From QHWK01 sp035315685 (lineage in GTDB: Bacteria; Acidobacteriota; Vicinamibacteria; Vicinamibacterales; CAVVIG01): DNA of 30,523 bases. Positions 1 through 8,524 of this stretch are shown here, piece by piece. The DNA is taken from positions 1-30,523 of the forward strand of contig DATFXR010000214.1 in assembly GCA_035315685.1 (NCBI GenBank). The letters are read 5' to 3'. Position 1 is the stretch's first letter; every line of letters begins with the position of its first letter. The translations under genes and the position numbers were made by a program. The notes beneath the pieces are model-generated. The model did not search any database. It was not told where the DNA came from and was given only the letters and a program-made list of their open reading frames with translations.

Positions 1-115
1 CTCCGATGAGGAGCCGCGCACCTTCGTAGACGACGGGACTTGCAGCCTCGCGCGTCTGCAACGGTGCGAACGCAGCGGCGAGTCCGACGACAGCGGCGAT
101 GAGCATGGTCTTCAC
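1..115 (-). CDS. Amidohydrolase-like secreted protein, N-terminal part only (runs off the window)
   Basis: Only the first 38 codons are inside the window. Read leftward from a GTG at 115 (or an ATG at 106), the frame gives a short hydrophobic signal peptide (MLIAAVVGLAAAFAPLQ) followed by SPVVYEGARLLIG. A short stretch of the form 'VYEGARLIxGDG' straight after a signal peptide is typical of the first beta-strand of secreted amidohydrolases (imidazolonepropionase/prolidase type). The frame is open to the window edge. The family call rests on this one motif, so it is tentative. The gene is divergent from the membrane-protein gene at 188. Confidence 0.5.
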   Translation of the reverse strand, partial: MKTMLIAAVVGLAAAFAPLQTREAASPVVYEGARLLIG

Positions 116-187
116 GGGCGCATCTTACGTCATTGCTTTGCTCATGTAGCGCCCGTCATCCGGCTGTGCATCGGCGGCAGTAGACTT

Positions 188-1363
188 TTGCGCGACGTGA
201 CGACCCTCGCAGCCCCGGATCGCGGGCGAAGCCGCACGCTCACCGGTGTGCCCTGGTATCTGTGGTGCGCCGCTCTCGCCGTGACGTCGGCCTATGTCGG
301 CGGCTACTGGGACATTTCCTGGCATCGCTCGATTGGACGCGACAGCTTCTGGACGCCGGCCCACCTGGCCATTTACGCCTGCGGCGCCCTTGCCGGCATC
401 GCGTCCGCCTATCTCATCTTGACGACGACGTTCGGGCCCGATCGGTCGCTGCGCGACGTCAGCGTCCGCGTGTGGGGACTGCGGGCGCCGGCCGGGGCGT
501 TCATCTCCGCGTGGGGCGGCCTCGCGATGCTCGCCTCCGCTCCGTTCGACGACTGGTGGCACCACGCCTACGGCCTCGATGTCCGCATCGTCAGTCCGCC
601 GCACATGGTGCTCGCCGCCGGATTCTTCGGCATCGAGCTCGGCACAATCATGCTGCTGCTCGCGTTCATGAACCGAGCCCCCGCGTCGGCGGAACGCACA
701 CTACAGTCGCTGTTCCTGTACGTCGGCGGCATGGCAGTGTCGGAATCGCTGCTGCTGAAGATGGAATACATCTCGCGGTCCGACATGCACAACGCGCTCT
801 TCTACACCGTGGTATCGCTCGGCACGCCGTTGATCCTGATCGCGGTGGCGGTGGCCGCGCGCCGCCGCTGGGCGTGCACGATCATGGCAGGCGTCTACAC
901 GGCGTTCGGCGTCGGCTTCCTCTGGCTGCTGCCGTTGTTCCCGGCCGAGCCGAAACTCGGTCCGGTGTACCGCCCCGTCACACACTTCATCCCGTGGGAA
1001 TTCCCGCTGCTGCTGATCGTGCCGGCGGTCGTCGTCGATCTGCTGCTGCAACGCACGGTCGAGTGGCGGCCGATCGCGCGCGGCGTGATTGCCGGCATCG
1101 CGTTCCTCGCGTCGTTCGTCGCCGTGCAGTGGCCGTTCGCGGATTTCCTCATGGCGCCGCTCGCCCGCAACCGATTCTTCGGCGCGCACTACATGGACTT
1201 CAACACGCTGCCCGACTCGTCGTACGCGCGCAACGTGTTCTTTTCGCGCCATGCCGACGCCGCACAATTCTGGCGCGGGATGCTCGTTGCGCTGCTCGTG
1301 TCGTGCGTGATGGCGGCGGTCGGCGTGCAGGCGGGACGATTGATGCAGAAGGTCCGACGGTGA
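188..1363 (+). CDS. Polytopic membrane protein with conserved His/Trp/Asp motifs, function unknown
   Basis: 391 residues from a TTG at 188; a GTG at 197 is an equally possible start and neither has a clear ribosome-binding site. About ten hydrophobic helices are visible, the first near residues 21-41. Between and inside helices lie polar motifs unusual for a membrane core: DISWHRSIGRDSFW, PAHLAIY, DDWWHHAYGLDV, PPHMV and SDMHNA. Clustered His, Asp and Trp residues suggest a metal or haem site, but that is inference. I do not recognise a named family. The stop TGA overlaps the GTG of the next gene by four bases (GTGA), so the two are almost certainly translated together and probably work together. 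Confidence 0.85.
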   Translation: MRDVTTLAAPDRGRSRTLTGVPWYLWCAALAVTSAYVGGYWDISWHRSIGRDSFWTPAHLAIYACGALAGIASAYLILTTTFGPDRSLRDVSVRVWGLRAPAGAFISAWGGLAMLASAPFDDWWHHAYGLDVRIVSPPHMVLAAGFFGIELGTIMLLLAFMNRAPASAERTLQSLFLYVGGMAVSESLLLKMEYISRSDMHNALFYTVVSLGTPLILIAVAVAARRRWACTIMAGVYTAFGVGFLWLLPLFPAEPKLGPVYRPVTHFIPWEFPLLLIVPAVVVDLLLQRTVEWRPIARGVIAGIAFLASFVAVQWPFADFLMAPLARNRFFGAHYMDFNTLPDSSYARNVFFSRHADAAQFWRGMLVALLVSCVMAAVGVQAGRLMQKVRR

Positions 1364-2799
1364 ACGGTCGGCCGGCGCTGGTGCTAGCCACCGTGATCGC
1401 GTGCTGGCCAGCCGGTGTCCGTGCGCACGTCGGCAGTCCCGACATTTTTCTCGACGCGCCGGCCGGTCCGTACCGGCTCCTCGTGACGGTGCGGCCGCCA
1501 TCTGCCGTGCCGGGTGTGGCCGATGTCGAGATTCTCACGCCGGGCGGCGACGTCGACACGATCCGGATCGTTCCGCTGCCGCTCACCGGCCCGGGTGCGC
1601 AGTTCGCGCCCACCCCCGACGTGGCGACGCGCTCCGACGCTGATCCGAAGCTGTTCACCGGACACTTGTGGATGATGTCGGCGGGCGCATGGCAGGTGCG
1701 CATCGCCGCCGCAGGTGCGCGTGGCGAAGGAACCCTGTCGGTTCCGGTTCCGACGCTGCCGCAGACGACCTTGGCGATGAAGGCGGCGCTGCGCGGCGTC
1801 CTCGGCGTCTTCCTGCTGCTGCTGTGCGCTGGTGCAATCGCGATCGCGTCGGCCTTCGCGCGCGAAGCGACGCTCGAGGACGGCGAACAGCCGGGGAAGC
1901 GGCACATCGTCCGCGGGCGCGTTGCCGGCGTCGCGTCAGTCTGCGTGTGCCTCCTCGCCGTGGGGCTCGGCGACTGGTGGTGGAACGCCGAGGCGTCGAG
2001 CTACGACCGCAACGTCTACAAGCCGCTGCAAACGAGACCGCAGCTCACAGACGAGGGGCGGACACTCACCTTGCCGATTGACGATCCGGGCTGGGCCGGC
2101 CGCCGCATCGACGACTTCGTGCCCGATCACGATCACCTGATGCACCTGTTCGTCGTGTCGCCGTCGCTCGACCGTTTCTTCCATCTGCATCCAGCCCAGG
2201 TGGAGGCGGGCATGTTCGCAGAGGCACTCCCGGAGATGCCGGCGGGCGACTACGAACTGTTTGGCGATCTCGTGCACGCAACCGGCGTCTCGGAAACGGT
2301 CACCGGGCGATTCACCACCGCAGGCGCAGATGGCCGCGCCATCGACGGCGACGACAGCGAATGGACAGGCAGCAGAGAGTCGATGGGGGCCGGCGTCACG
2401 CGGATGGTGAAAGATGGCCGCATCCTGTGGGACTACGACGGCACGCCGATCGTTGCTCGCAAACTGACCTTGTTCACCTTCCGGATCGAGAACACCGACG
2501 GTTCCCCTGCCGACGACCTCGAGCTCTACATGGGCATGCCAGGCCACGCCGTGTTCGTGCGGCGCGATCGCCTCGTCTTCGCGCATGTGCATCCGACCGG
2601 ATCCGCGCCGATGGCCGCACTGCAGATCGCCGCCGGCACTGCGGCGTCGACGCCGCCGCACAATCACACCGCGGCGCTGCCGGCGGCGGTCTCGTTCCCG
2701 TACGGATTCCCCGAGCCTGGCGACTACCGCATCTTCGTGCAGGTGAAACGGCGGGGCGCCGTGCAGACCGCCGCGTTCGACACCACCGTGAGCCGGTGA
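1360..2799 (+). CDS. Secreted/membrane-anchored protein with HLHP and HVHP motifs, function unknown
   Basis: 479 residues. The GTG at 1360 is chosen because it overlaps the upstream stop (GTGA) and starts directly with a signal peptide ending near VRA; the frame stays open far upstream, but that part is out-of-frame reading of the previous gene. After the signal comes an extracytoplasmic beta-rich stretch (about 25-135), two hydrophobic helices near residues 145-165 and 185-205, then a large domain. That domain carries DHDHLMHLFVVS, FFHLHPAQ, GHAVFVRRD, FAHVHPTG and PPHNHT. Repeated HxH/HxHP motifs outside the membrane resemble metal-binding sites (copper-type YtkA/FixH-like folds are one possibility). 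Coupled to the polytopic membrane protein upstream. Confidence 0.85.
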   Translation: MNGRPALVLATVIACWPAGVRAHVGSPDIFLDAPAGPYRLLVTVRPPSAVPGVADVEILTPGGDVDTIRIVPLPLTGPGAQFAPTPDVATRSDADPKLFTGHLWMMSAGAWQVRIAAAGARGEGTLSVPVPTLPQTTLAMKAALRGVLGVFLLLLCAGAIAIASAFAREATLEDGEQPGKRHIVRGRVAGVASVCVCLLAVGLGDWWWNAEASSYDRNVYKPLQTRPQLTDEGRTLTLPIDDPGWAGRRIDDFVPDHDHLMHLFVVSPSLDRFFHLHPAQVEAGMFAEALPEMPAGDYELFGDLVHATGVSETVTGRFTTAGADGRAIDGDDSEWTGSRESMGAGVTRMVKDGRILWDYDGTPIVARKLTLFTFRIENTDGSPADDLELYMGMPGHAVFVRRDRLVFAHVHPTGSAPMAALQIAAGTAASTPPHNHTAALPAAVSFPYGFPEPGDYRIFVQVKRRGAVQTAAFDTTVSR

Positions 2800-2949
2800 C
2801 ACTGGTCGCCGCGAAAGCGCAATCGAGCCTCGGTTACAGCACTGTTTTCGTTCGGCGTTGCACCGTAGTACGATCCGCCGCCGCTCGCTCGGCTGAGCCT
2901 TCGCGCTACGAGGTCAACCGGGACTGCCGGCAACACACGAGGAGGCCCT

Positions 2950-4167
2950 GTGTTCAAGGACGTTGCTTTAGCAGTGATTGTCGCCGCCTGCGTCACGATG
3001 CCGGGCACAGCCTCGGCGCAGCAACCCGCGACGCCTGCCGCGCAGCCGGCGACGGAGTCCATGCCGCCGAAACCGAACGACTACAGCGATCCGAAGACGT
3101 GGCTGTGCCGCCCCGGCGGCAAGGACGCGTGCGCGATCGACGAGACCACCACCGTGGTCGCCGCCGACGGCAAGCTGACGCGTGAAACGTGGGCTGCGGA
3201 TCCGAAGGCACCGGTCGACTGCTTCTACGTCTACCCGACGATCTCGACCGACCCCACGCCGAACAGCGACATGAATCCGGACCCCGCCGAGCTCAACGTG
3301 ATCAAGCAGCAGTTCGCGCGGTTCGGCTCGAAGTGCCAGCCGTACGCGCCGATGTATCGCCAGGTGACGCTGGCCGGGCTGCGGCGCATGCTCGCGCCCG
3401 GCGCCGCGGTCACGCTCGATCAGGGCCTCCAGTACGACGATGTGAAGGACGCGTGGAATTCCTACCTGCAGCACGACAACAAGGGTCGCGGGTTCGTGCT
3501 CGTCGCACACTCGCAGGGGTCGTTCATCCTCAACCGGCTGATTCGGGAGCAGATCGACGGCAAGCCGATTCAGCAACGCATGCTGTCGGCGATTTTGCTC
3601 GGCACGACGATCGCCGTGCCCAAAGGCATGGATGTCGGCGGATCGTTCCAGCACGTGCCGCTCTGCAGGTCGGCGTCGCAGCTCGGGTGCGTGATCACCT
3701 TCGCGTCGTTCCGGTCGACGATCGCACCGCCGGCCAATACGCTGTTCGGCAAGGTGTCCGACGCGAACCTGGTTGCAGCCTGCACCAACCCAGCGGCACT
3801 CGCGGGCGGCAGCGGCGAACTGCATGCCTATCTCGACGCGACCGGCCGCACCATCACCAGCAACACGCCGGCGAAGCCCTGGGTGACGCCCGAGCAGAAG
3901 ATCGAGACGCCCTGGGTCAGCGTGCCCGGGATGCTCACGGCGAAATGCACGTCGAACGAGAACGCCTCCGGCTATCTCGAGGTGACGGTCCACGGCGATC
4001 CCGGCGATCCGCGCGTGGATGACATCGTCGGCGACATCGGCGTCGGCACCAACGTGCTGGCCAACTGGGGACTTCACCTCGTGGACGTCAATATCGCGAT
4101 GGGCAACCTGCTCGACATCGTCGGGCAGGAAACGAAGGCGTATCTCGCGAAGAAAGGATCGCGATAG
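2950..4167 (+). CDS. DUF3089 family secreted alpha/beta hydrolase (lipase-like)
   Basis: 405 residues from GTG 2950, preceded by an excellent GAGGAGG ribosome-binding site at 2939-2945. A signal peptide (about residues 1-24, ending ASA) is followed by a Pro/Ala-rich linker. The core matches the DUF3089 family: DCFYVYPTIS near residue 91, QPYAPMYRQ, and the nucleophile elbow VAHSQGS with Ser188. The family is predicted to be alpha/beta hydrolases acting on esters or lipids; the substrate is unknown. Four or more Cys residues in the C-terminal half suggest disulphides in an exported protein. It stands alone, 150 bp after the preceding pair and before a repeat-filled gap. Confidence 0.92.
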   Translation: MFKDVALAVIVAACVTMPGTASAQQPATPAAQPATESMPPKPNDYSDPKTWLCRPGGKDACAIDETTTVVAADGKLTRETWAADPKAPVDCFYVYPTISTDPTPNSDMNPDPAELNVIKQQFARFGSKCQPYAPMYRQVTLAGLRRMLAPGAAVTLDQGLQYDDVKDAWNSYLQHDNKGRGFVLVAHSQGSFILNRLIREQIDGKPIQQRMLSAILLGTTIAVPKGMDVGGSFQHVPLCRSASQLGCVITFASFRSTIAPPANTLFGKVSDANLVAACTNPAALAGGSGELHAYLDATGRTITSNTPAKPWVTPEQKIETPWVSVPGMLTAKCTSNENASGYLEVTVHGDPGDPRVDDIVGDIGVGTNVLANWGLHLVDVNIAMGNLLDIVGQETKAYLAKKGSR

Positions 4168-4216
4168 GGGCTGGGGGCTAAGAGCGTTTCTCTGTAACAG
4201 GTAGGGTCCGGCTTTA

Positions 4217-4242
4217 GCAGGATGCTGAAAAACGCATCCTGC
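4217..4242. terminator. Perfect 9-bp hairpin 50 bp after the DUF3089 gene
   Basis: GCAGGATGC and GCATCCTGC pair perfectly around an 8-base A-rich loop. It lies about 50 bp downstream of the stop at 4167 and could end that transcript, but no T-tract follows on the plus strand, so it may instead be part of the surrounding repeats. Confidence 0.4.
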
Positions 4243-4316
4243 ATGGCTGAGGGCTAATGGCTAATGGCGAAAAGCCCGCGTATTTCAGCCATCAGCCATC
4301 AGCCTTTAGCCATCAG
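4243..4316. repeat. Short-repeat palindrome (ATGGCTA / TAGCCAT heptamers)
   Basis: The left arm consists of heptamer-like units (GGCTGA, GGCTAATGGCTAATGGC) and the right arm of the complementary units (CAGCCATCAGCCATCAGCC, TTTAGCCAT), around a centre near 4270-4284. The same units recur at 5163-5181 and 22765-22860. It does not encode a protein. Confidence 0.75.
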
Positions 4317-4331
4317 GCTCACTTTTTCATC

Positions 4332-4375
4332 GGCCGGTTAGCCGGACTTCTCGACGTCCGCCTGAACGGCGGACA
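4332..4375. repeat. Two-hairpin palindromic element, degenerate copy
   Basis: This copy reads (CC)GGTTAGCCGGAC, then CTTCTCGAC, then GTCCGCCTGAACGGCGGAC. The order and linker match the better-preserved copy at 5095-5146, so both are copies of one dispersed element. Confidence 0.7.
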
Positions 4376-4440
4376 TCTGCGGCCTCCCCGTTCTCCGCGG
4401 TAAATGCGGATGCTGCTATCCAATTCGCAGCCCGGATGAT

Positions 4441-5001
4441 TCAGATCTTCGTCACCCGATCGCCGACGCGGATCGCGCCGCGCTGGACGACTTTTGCATT
4501 GATGCCGCGCAGGTGCAGGTCGCGGCGATCAGCGCCGTTGACGAACGCGGTTGCAGCCTCACCGAAGCGCTCGACGAACTTGCCGCAGCCGGTGTGGGGC
4601 TCGGCGGTCACCTCGATCACGGCGGAGCCGATCGCCAGACGTGTGCCGGCTGGCAGATTTGCCTCGCTCAGATCCAGGTCCACGTACAGCTGATCGCCGG
4701 CGAGCGGCCATCGTGATCGATCCTGCGCGAGGAGCGCGACCACGCGTGCGCTCATCACGTTGATCTGCATGTCGGGATGCGGCGAGCCGTCCGCCGTACG
4801 CCGGCTGCGTCGCGTCGACCAGCTGTCGCCAACCAGTCCGACGACCGGATCGAGCTCGCCTTCGGCGATCGCTTCGCGCACACCAACCGCAGGCCGGCGC
4901 ACGATCATCTCGAGCACGCCGTGGTCCGCCGGCGACTGCACGATCGCCGCTAGTCCTGCTTCGAGCTCCGCCGCCGTCAACTGTCGAATCGTCGTCGTCA
5001 T
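4441..5001 (-). CDS. MOSC domain-containing protein
   Basis: 186 residues from the ATG at 5001; the frame is open further upstream to 5058, but that part falls in intergenic sequence and lacks family similarity. MOSC domains (MoCo sulfurase C-terminal type) are sulfur-carrier or N-oxide-reducing molybdenum-cofactor domains. Visible family marks are VGDSW at about residues 57-61, HPDMQINVMSARV at about 75-87, and HTGCGKF with the conserved Cys139, followed by RGINAKV. Small stand-alone MOSC proteins like this are common in bacteria. No Moco-synthesis gene is adjacent; a molybdenum hydroxylase is encoded 21 kb away in the same window, but no link is shown. Confidence 0.9.
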   Translation of the reverse strand: MTTTIRQLTAAELEAGLAAIVQSPADHGVLEMIVRRPAVGVREAIAEGELDPVVGLVGDSWSTRRSRRTADGSPHPDMQINVMSARVVALLAQDRSRWPLAGDQLYVDLDLSEANLPAGTRLAIGSAVIEVTAEPHTGCGKFVERFGEAATAFVNGADRRDLHLRGINAKVVQRGAIRVGDRVTKI

Positions 5002-5094
5002 CGGTTCACTTGATATGGAACTGCCTTCCAAAATATTTCGCCCGGTGCCGTCTGCCATGAGCCGTTATGGCGCTTCTCGTTTCCCTGTACCACG

Positions 5095-5146
5095 TAGTGT
5101 CCGGCTTTAGCCGGACTTCTCGGGGTCCGCCTGAAGGCGGACGCTA
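5095..5146. repeat. Two-hairpin palindromic element, best-preserved copy
   Basis: Two perfect 18-base palindromes, GTCCGGCTTTAGCCGGAC (5099-5116) and GTCCGCCTGAAGGCGGAC (5125-5142), are joined by TTCTCGGG and bounded by TAGT and GCTA. The layout resembles REP/BIME-type elements. Related single hairpins lie at 18226-18249, in the 18316-18420 array and at 30484-30501. Confidence 0.85.
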
Positions 5147-5162
5147 CAAACACATGAAACGC

Positions 5163-5181
5163 GCCATCAGCCATCAGCCAT
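5163..5181. repeat. Short ATCAGCC heptamer run
   Basis: Just over two and a half units of the GCCATCA heptamer, directly downstream of the serine hydrolase stop at 5190. Same unit as at 4243-4316 and 22765-22860. Confidence 0.6.
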
Positions 5182-5189
5182 GTCACGCT

Positions 5190-6455
5190 TCACTCGGTGG
5201 CCTGCGCGACGATCGCCTTGAAGCGCTGCCGCAGTGAATCAGGATTGGGCGGCACGCTCTGCGTCATCAGAATCGTGACCGTGTCGTGCGCCGGATCGTT
5301 CCAGAAGATCGTCCCGGCCGTCCCGTCCCAGCCGTACTCGCCGCTGTCGAGCGCGACGTTCACGTTGGCGAGTCCCCATCCCATCGAGCCGCCTCGCGCC
5401 GCGAGCACAGCGTCAGAGAGGCCGTTCTTGGTCATCGTCTCGATCGTCGCAGGACGAAGGATTCTGACGCCGTCGAGCTCGCCTTTGTTCAGCAGCATCT
5501 GAGCGAACCGGAGAAAGTCGGGCGCCGTGGACACGAGGCCCACTGCCCCTTCGAGAAGCACCGGCTTCTGCGTAAAGGGCACGTCTTCGATCTCGATCGG
5601 CTTCAAACCGCCGCTCTCGGCGGGCGAGTAGACGGTTGTGAGCCGCGTGCGCTGCTCGGGCCGAGCCCAGAACCCGGTGTCGACCATCCGAAGCGGACCG
5701 AAGATCCGATCGTCGAGGAAGCGATCGAGCGGCTGACCAGACCAGATCTCGATCAGCCGTCCGAGCACCGTCGTACCCTCGCTGTAGCGGTATCTCGCGC
5801 CGGGATCGTCCATCAGCGGCACCCGGACGATGTTCGCGATGAATTGCGGCAGCGTGATGTCGCGCGATCGGACGCGCGCAGTCCGGTAGACCTCAGACGT
5901 CCGGTGCTCGAGACCGGACGTGTGCAGCATCAGATCCCGAACGGTCACGGGCCGCGCCGGTGGACGGACCGCTCCGCCGGCATCCGAACGGACGACGACG
6001 TCGTTGAACGCCGGCAGGTATTTCGCAACCGGATCGTCGAGCGCGAAGCGACCCTGTTCCTGCAGCATCATCGCGGCAACCGCGGTCACCGGCTTCGACA
6101 TCGAGTAGATGCGGAAGATGGCGCGATCGGACATCGGCGTGCGCGTCTCGAGATCCTGCATGCCGACGGCGTCGAGCCAGGCGAGCTTCCCGTGGCGCGC
6201 GACGGCCGCGACCGCGCCGGCGATCCTGTGTTCGTCGACGTAACGCACGAGGAGTGCATGCGCGTCGCGCAGCTTCAGCGGCTGAAGACCGACCGCCTGG
6301 GCGTCCGCACGGGGCAGCGGTGGCACGTCGGGGGAGGGTCTTGGCCGAGCGTCAGCCAGCTCCAGGCCGCCAGCCGCGAGCCCCGACACGGTGAGCGACA
6401 GCGCTGCCGCCGCCGCGACCGCACGTGCGAGCGCGACAGCCGCGTCCGTTCTCAT
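5190..6455 (-). CDS. Serine hydrolase, beta-lactamase/esterase (class C-like) family
   Basis: 421 residues from ATG 6455. This start is chosen because it overlaps the upstream TGA (ATGA) and begins with a signal peptide of about 30 residues; the frame continues upstream only as a shadow of the neighbouring gene. The catalytic marks of the penicillin-binding/class C superfamily are present: SMSK (Ser118-x-x-Lys121), HTSGL near 178-182, Tyr224-Ser-Glu in place of Tyr-x-Asn, and GWDGTAGT near the C terminus in place of the KTG box. Such proteins are usually esterases or D-aminopeptidase-like enzymes rather than true beta-lactamases. It is translationally coupled to the PD40 propeller gene. Confidence 0.92.
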   Translation of the reverse strand: MRTDAAVALARAVAAAAALSLTVSGLAAGGLELADARPRPSPDVPPLPRADAQAVGLQPLKLRDAHALLVRYVDEHRIAGAVAAVARHGKLAWLDAVGMQDLETRTPMSDRAIFRIYSMSKPVTAVAAMMLQEQGRFALDDPVAKYLPAFNDVVVRSDAGGAVRPPARPVTVRDLMLHTSGLEHRTSEVYRTARVRSRDITLPQFIANIVRVPLMDDPGARYRYSEGTTVLGRLIEIWSGQPLDRFLDDRIFGPLRMVDTGFWARPEQRTRLTTVYSPAESGGLKPIEIEDVPFTQKPVLLEGAVGLVSTAPDFLRFAQMLLNKGELDGVRILRPATIETMTKNGLSDAVLAARGGSMGWGLANVNVALDSGEYGWDGTAGTIFWNDPAHDTVTILMTQSVPPNPDSLRQRFKAIVAQATE

Positions 6456-8290
6456 CGCTGCGACAGCTGCTTCCGCGCGGGCTGCCACGCCGGCGTCCCC
6501 TCTTCCCACTGATTGTCGGTGAGCTGCTCGAGGTTCGTGCCGTCGTACTTCATCACGAACAGTTCGCCGTACGGCTGCGGCGCGTCGGTGTAGGTCATCT
6601 CGTCCTTGAACCCCATCCGCGTCGACGCGAAGACGATACGTTCGCCGTCAGGCGACCACGCCATGTGCGCGTCGTTGCCGCGCGAGTAGGTGAGGCGCTT
6701 CACGCCGCTCCCGTCCGGCTTCACCGTGTAGATCTCGTAGTCGCCGTCGGCCTGCCGCGAGAACATGATCAGGTCGCCGCGTGGCGACCAGAGCGGAAAG
6801 TTGTCGTAGCCCTTCGTCAGGAGCGTCACCGCCTTCGTCTCGAGGTCCATGATCCGCAGCCCGTCGCCATCGGGACCAAACGATCGATAGACGAAGCGTT
6901 TCCCGTCGGGCGCCATCGACGGAAAGCCGTTGTTGCTCGGTCCGCTGGTGATCTCGCGATAGCCACTCCCGTCCGGCTTGATGATCGCGATCTGTGCGCC
7001 GCCTTCGGGACGATCCTCCGGCTTCAGGAACAGCCCATGGAAGCCGTTGAAGAATGCGTTGTACACGCCGATGCCGAAGATGATGGTGTCGCCGCCAGGC
7101 GACCACTGCGGCGCGAGCACGTTGCGCGTCTTGTCCTGATAGATGACGTCGGACGTGTCCGAGCCCGGCGCCGCGATCGCGACGCCTGCGCCGAGTACTG
7201 TTCCCGGCGCGGTCGGCGACGTGGTCACGAACCGATCGCCGGATGGACTGAACGACGGCAGAATGCCGCTGAGCGTCAGCTCGTAATCGGCGAGCCGGCT
7301 CCACATCTTCTTCCACGTCGGCCGCGGCGCCGGCTGCCGCTTGTGAAAGACGACGTGCTTGCCGTCAGGTGACCACGACGCCGTGCGCACGTCGCCTTTC
7401 GGACCGCGCGCGCCGCCGACGTAGTAGATGCCGGCGACATCGCCGCTGCCCTTGCGCAGGTAGGCAATCTCGTTGTCCGCGATTACCGACGGGTTGAACT
7501 TCACGCCCGGTCCTGACGGCATCGGGGACGCGACGCCGGTGGCGATGTCGATGGCGACGATGCGCGTGTCCTCCGGATGTTCGGGGACCGGCCGGCGGTT
7601 GTCGAGCGTCTGCTCTGCGGTCATGCAGTACGCGATCACGCGGCGGCTGTCGGCCATCCACTTCGGGCTGCCGCAGAAGTTGCCGTGTGCGCTGATGCGC
7701 TTCAGCCCGGATCCGTCCGGATGGACGAGATAGATGTCGGCAAGCTGCAGATGCTCCCAGCGTCCGTGCGCGAACGGCATCGTGCTCCCGCGATCGGACG
7801 AGAACGCGATCCACCTGCCGTCGGGCGACCACGACGGGCGGAAGTCGCCTCCTGGCCCGGAGGTGAGCGCTTTCGCCCGGCGCGTCTGCAGATCCATCGT
7901 CCACAGATCGGCGGTGCCGCCGTTGCGGGTGGTGACGAACACGAGTTGTCTCCCGTCCGGCGAGAACGCAGCCTGATCGTCGTAGGCCGGGCTGTCGGTG
8001 AGCCGCTCGATCTGCGACCCGTCGGCCGTGACGCGATACAGATCGGCGGAGCCATCGCGTTCCGAGGTGAACACGATGGACGCGCCGTCGGGTGACCACA
8101 CCGGGTCGTAGTCCGTATCGCGCGCCGCGAGGAGCGGGTGCTCGTCGGTGCCGTCGGACGCCGCGACGAAGAGCCCGATTTGTCCCGGCTGCGGAAAGAC
8201 CCGCGCGAAGACAATGTTCTGCGGACCCGACGCGGCGCCCGCAGCGAACGAAAGGAGCGCAGCGGCGACGACGGCGGCGGCTGTACGCAT
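6452..8290 (-). CDS. Secreted PD40/TolB-like beta-propeller protein
   Basis: 612 residues with a signal peptide (residues 1-19, ending AGA). At least seven repeats of the PD40 type are visible, each with a WSPDG or SPDG turn followed by a short beta-strand (for example WSPDGASIVF, FSPDGRQLVF, WSPDGRWIAF, WSPDGKHVVF, WSPDGERIVF). These blades form six- to eight-bladed propellers that bind proteins or peptides in the periplasm. Unlike prolyl-oligopeptidase-type proteins, no hydrolase domain follows, but the coupled downstream gene supplies a separate serine hydrolase. The start has no clear ribosome-binding site and a TTAAAAT stretch lies just upstream, so the transcript may have a very short leader. 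Confidence 0.93.
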   Translation of the reverse strand: MRTAAAVVAAALLSFAAGAASGPQNIVFARVFPQPGQIGLFVAASDGTDEHPLLAARDTDYDPVWSPDGASIVFTSERDGSADLYRVTADGSQIERLTDSPAYDDQAAFSPDGRQLVFVTTRNGGTADLWTMDLQTRRAKALTSGPGGDFRPSWSPDGRWIAFSSDRGSTMPFAHGRWEHLQLADIYLVHPDGSGLKRISAHGNFCGSPKWMADSRRVIAYCMTAEQTLDNRRPVPEHPEDTRIVAIDIATGVASPMPSGPGVKFNPSVIADNEIAYLRKGSGDVAGIYYVGGARGPKGDVRTASWSPDGKHVVFHKRQPAPRPTWKKMWSRLADYELTLSGILPSFSPSGDRFVTTSPTAPGTVLGAGVAIAAPGSDTSDVIYQDKTRNVLAPQWSPGGDTIIFGIGVYNAFFNGFHGLFLKPEDRPEGGAQIAIIKPDGSGYREITSGPSNNGFPSMAPDGKRFVYRSFGPDGDGLRIMDLETKAVTLLTKGYDNFPLWSPRGDLIMFSRQADGDYEIYTVKPDGSGVKRLTYSRGNDAHMAWSPDGERIVFASTRMGFKDEMTYTDAPQPYGELFVMKYDGTNLEQLTDNQWEEGTPAWQPARKQLSQR

Positions 8291-8333
8291 GATGCGCCGA
8301 TTTTAACGCGTCGCCGCGGGATCGAATTCAGCG

Positions 8334-8520
8334 TTCAGGGTTCAGGGTTCAGGGTTCAGGGTTCAGGGTTCCGGTTCTCGTTCCGGTAGGGTTCTGGTTC
8401 TGAGTTCGAGTTCCAGTTCCAGTTCTCGTTCTGAGCGCCACGCCCGGAACGAGAACCAGAACCAGAACTGAACGAGAATCAGAACCAGAACCCTGAACGT
8501 TGAACCCTGAATCCTGAACC
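8334..8520. repeat. Long imperfect palindrome built from TTCAGGG and GTTCTG/GTTCTC units
   Basis: Starts with five tandem TTCAGGG heptamers (8335-8370) and continues with GGTTCTGG/AGTTCCAG-type units. The right arm (from about 8445) contains the complementary units (GAACCAGAACC, CCCTGAAC) with a centre near GAGCGCCACGCCC. No protein is encoded. It lies immediately upstream of the PD40 gene start at 8290. Confidence 0.85.
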
Positions 8521-8524
8521 GGAC

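Noticed and set aside
262..1359. Long open frame running upstream of the HxHP protein
   Set aside because: It is an Arg-rich out-of-frame reading of the membrane-protein gene; the GTG at 1360 overlapping the stop is the real start.
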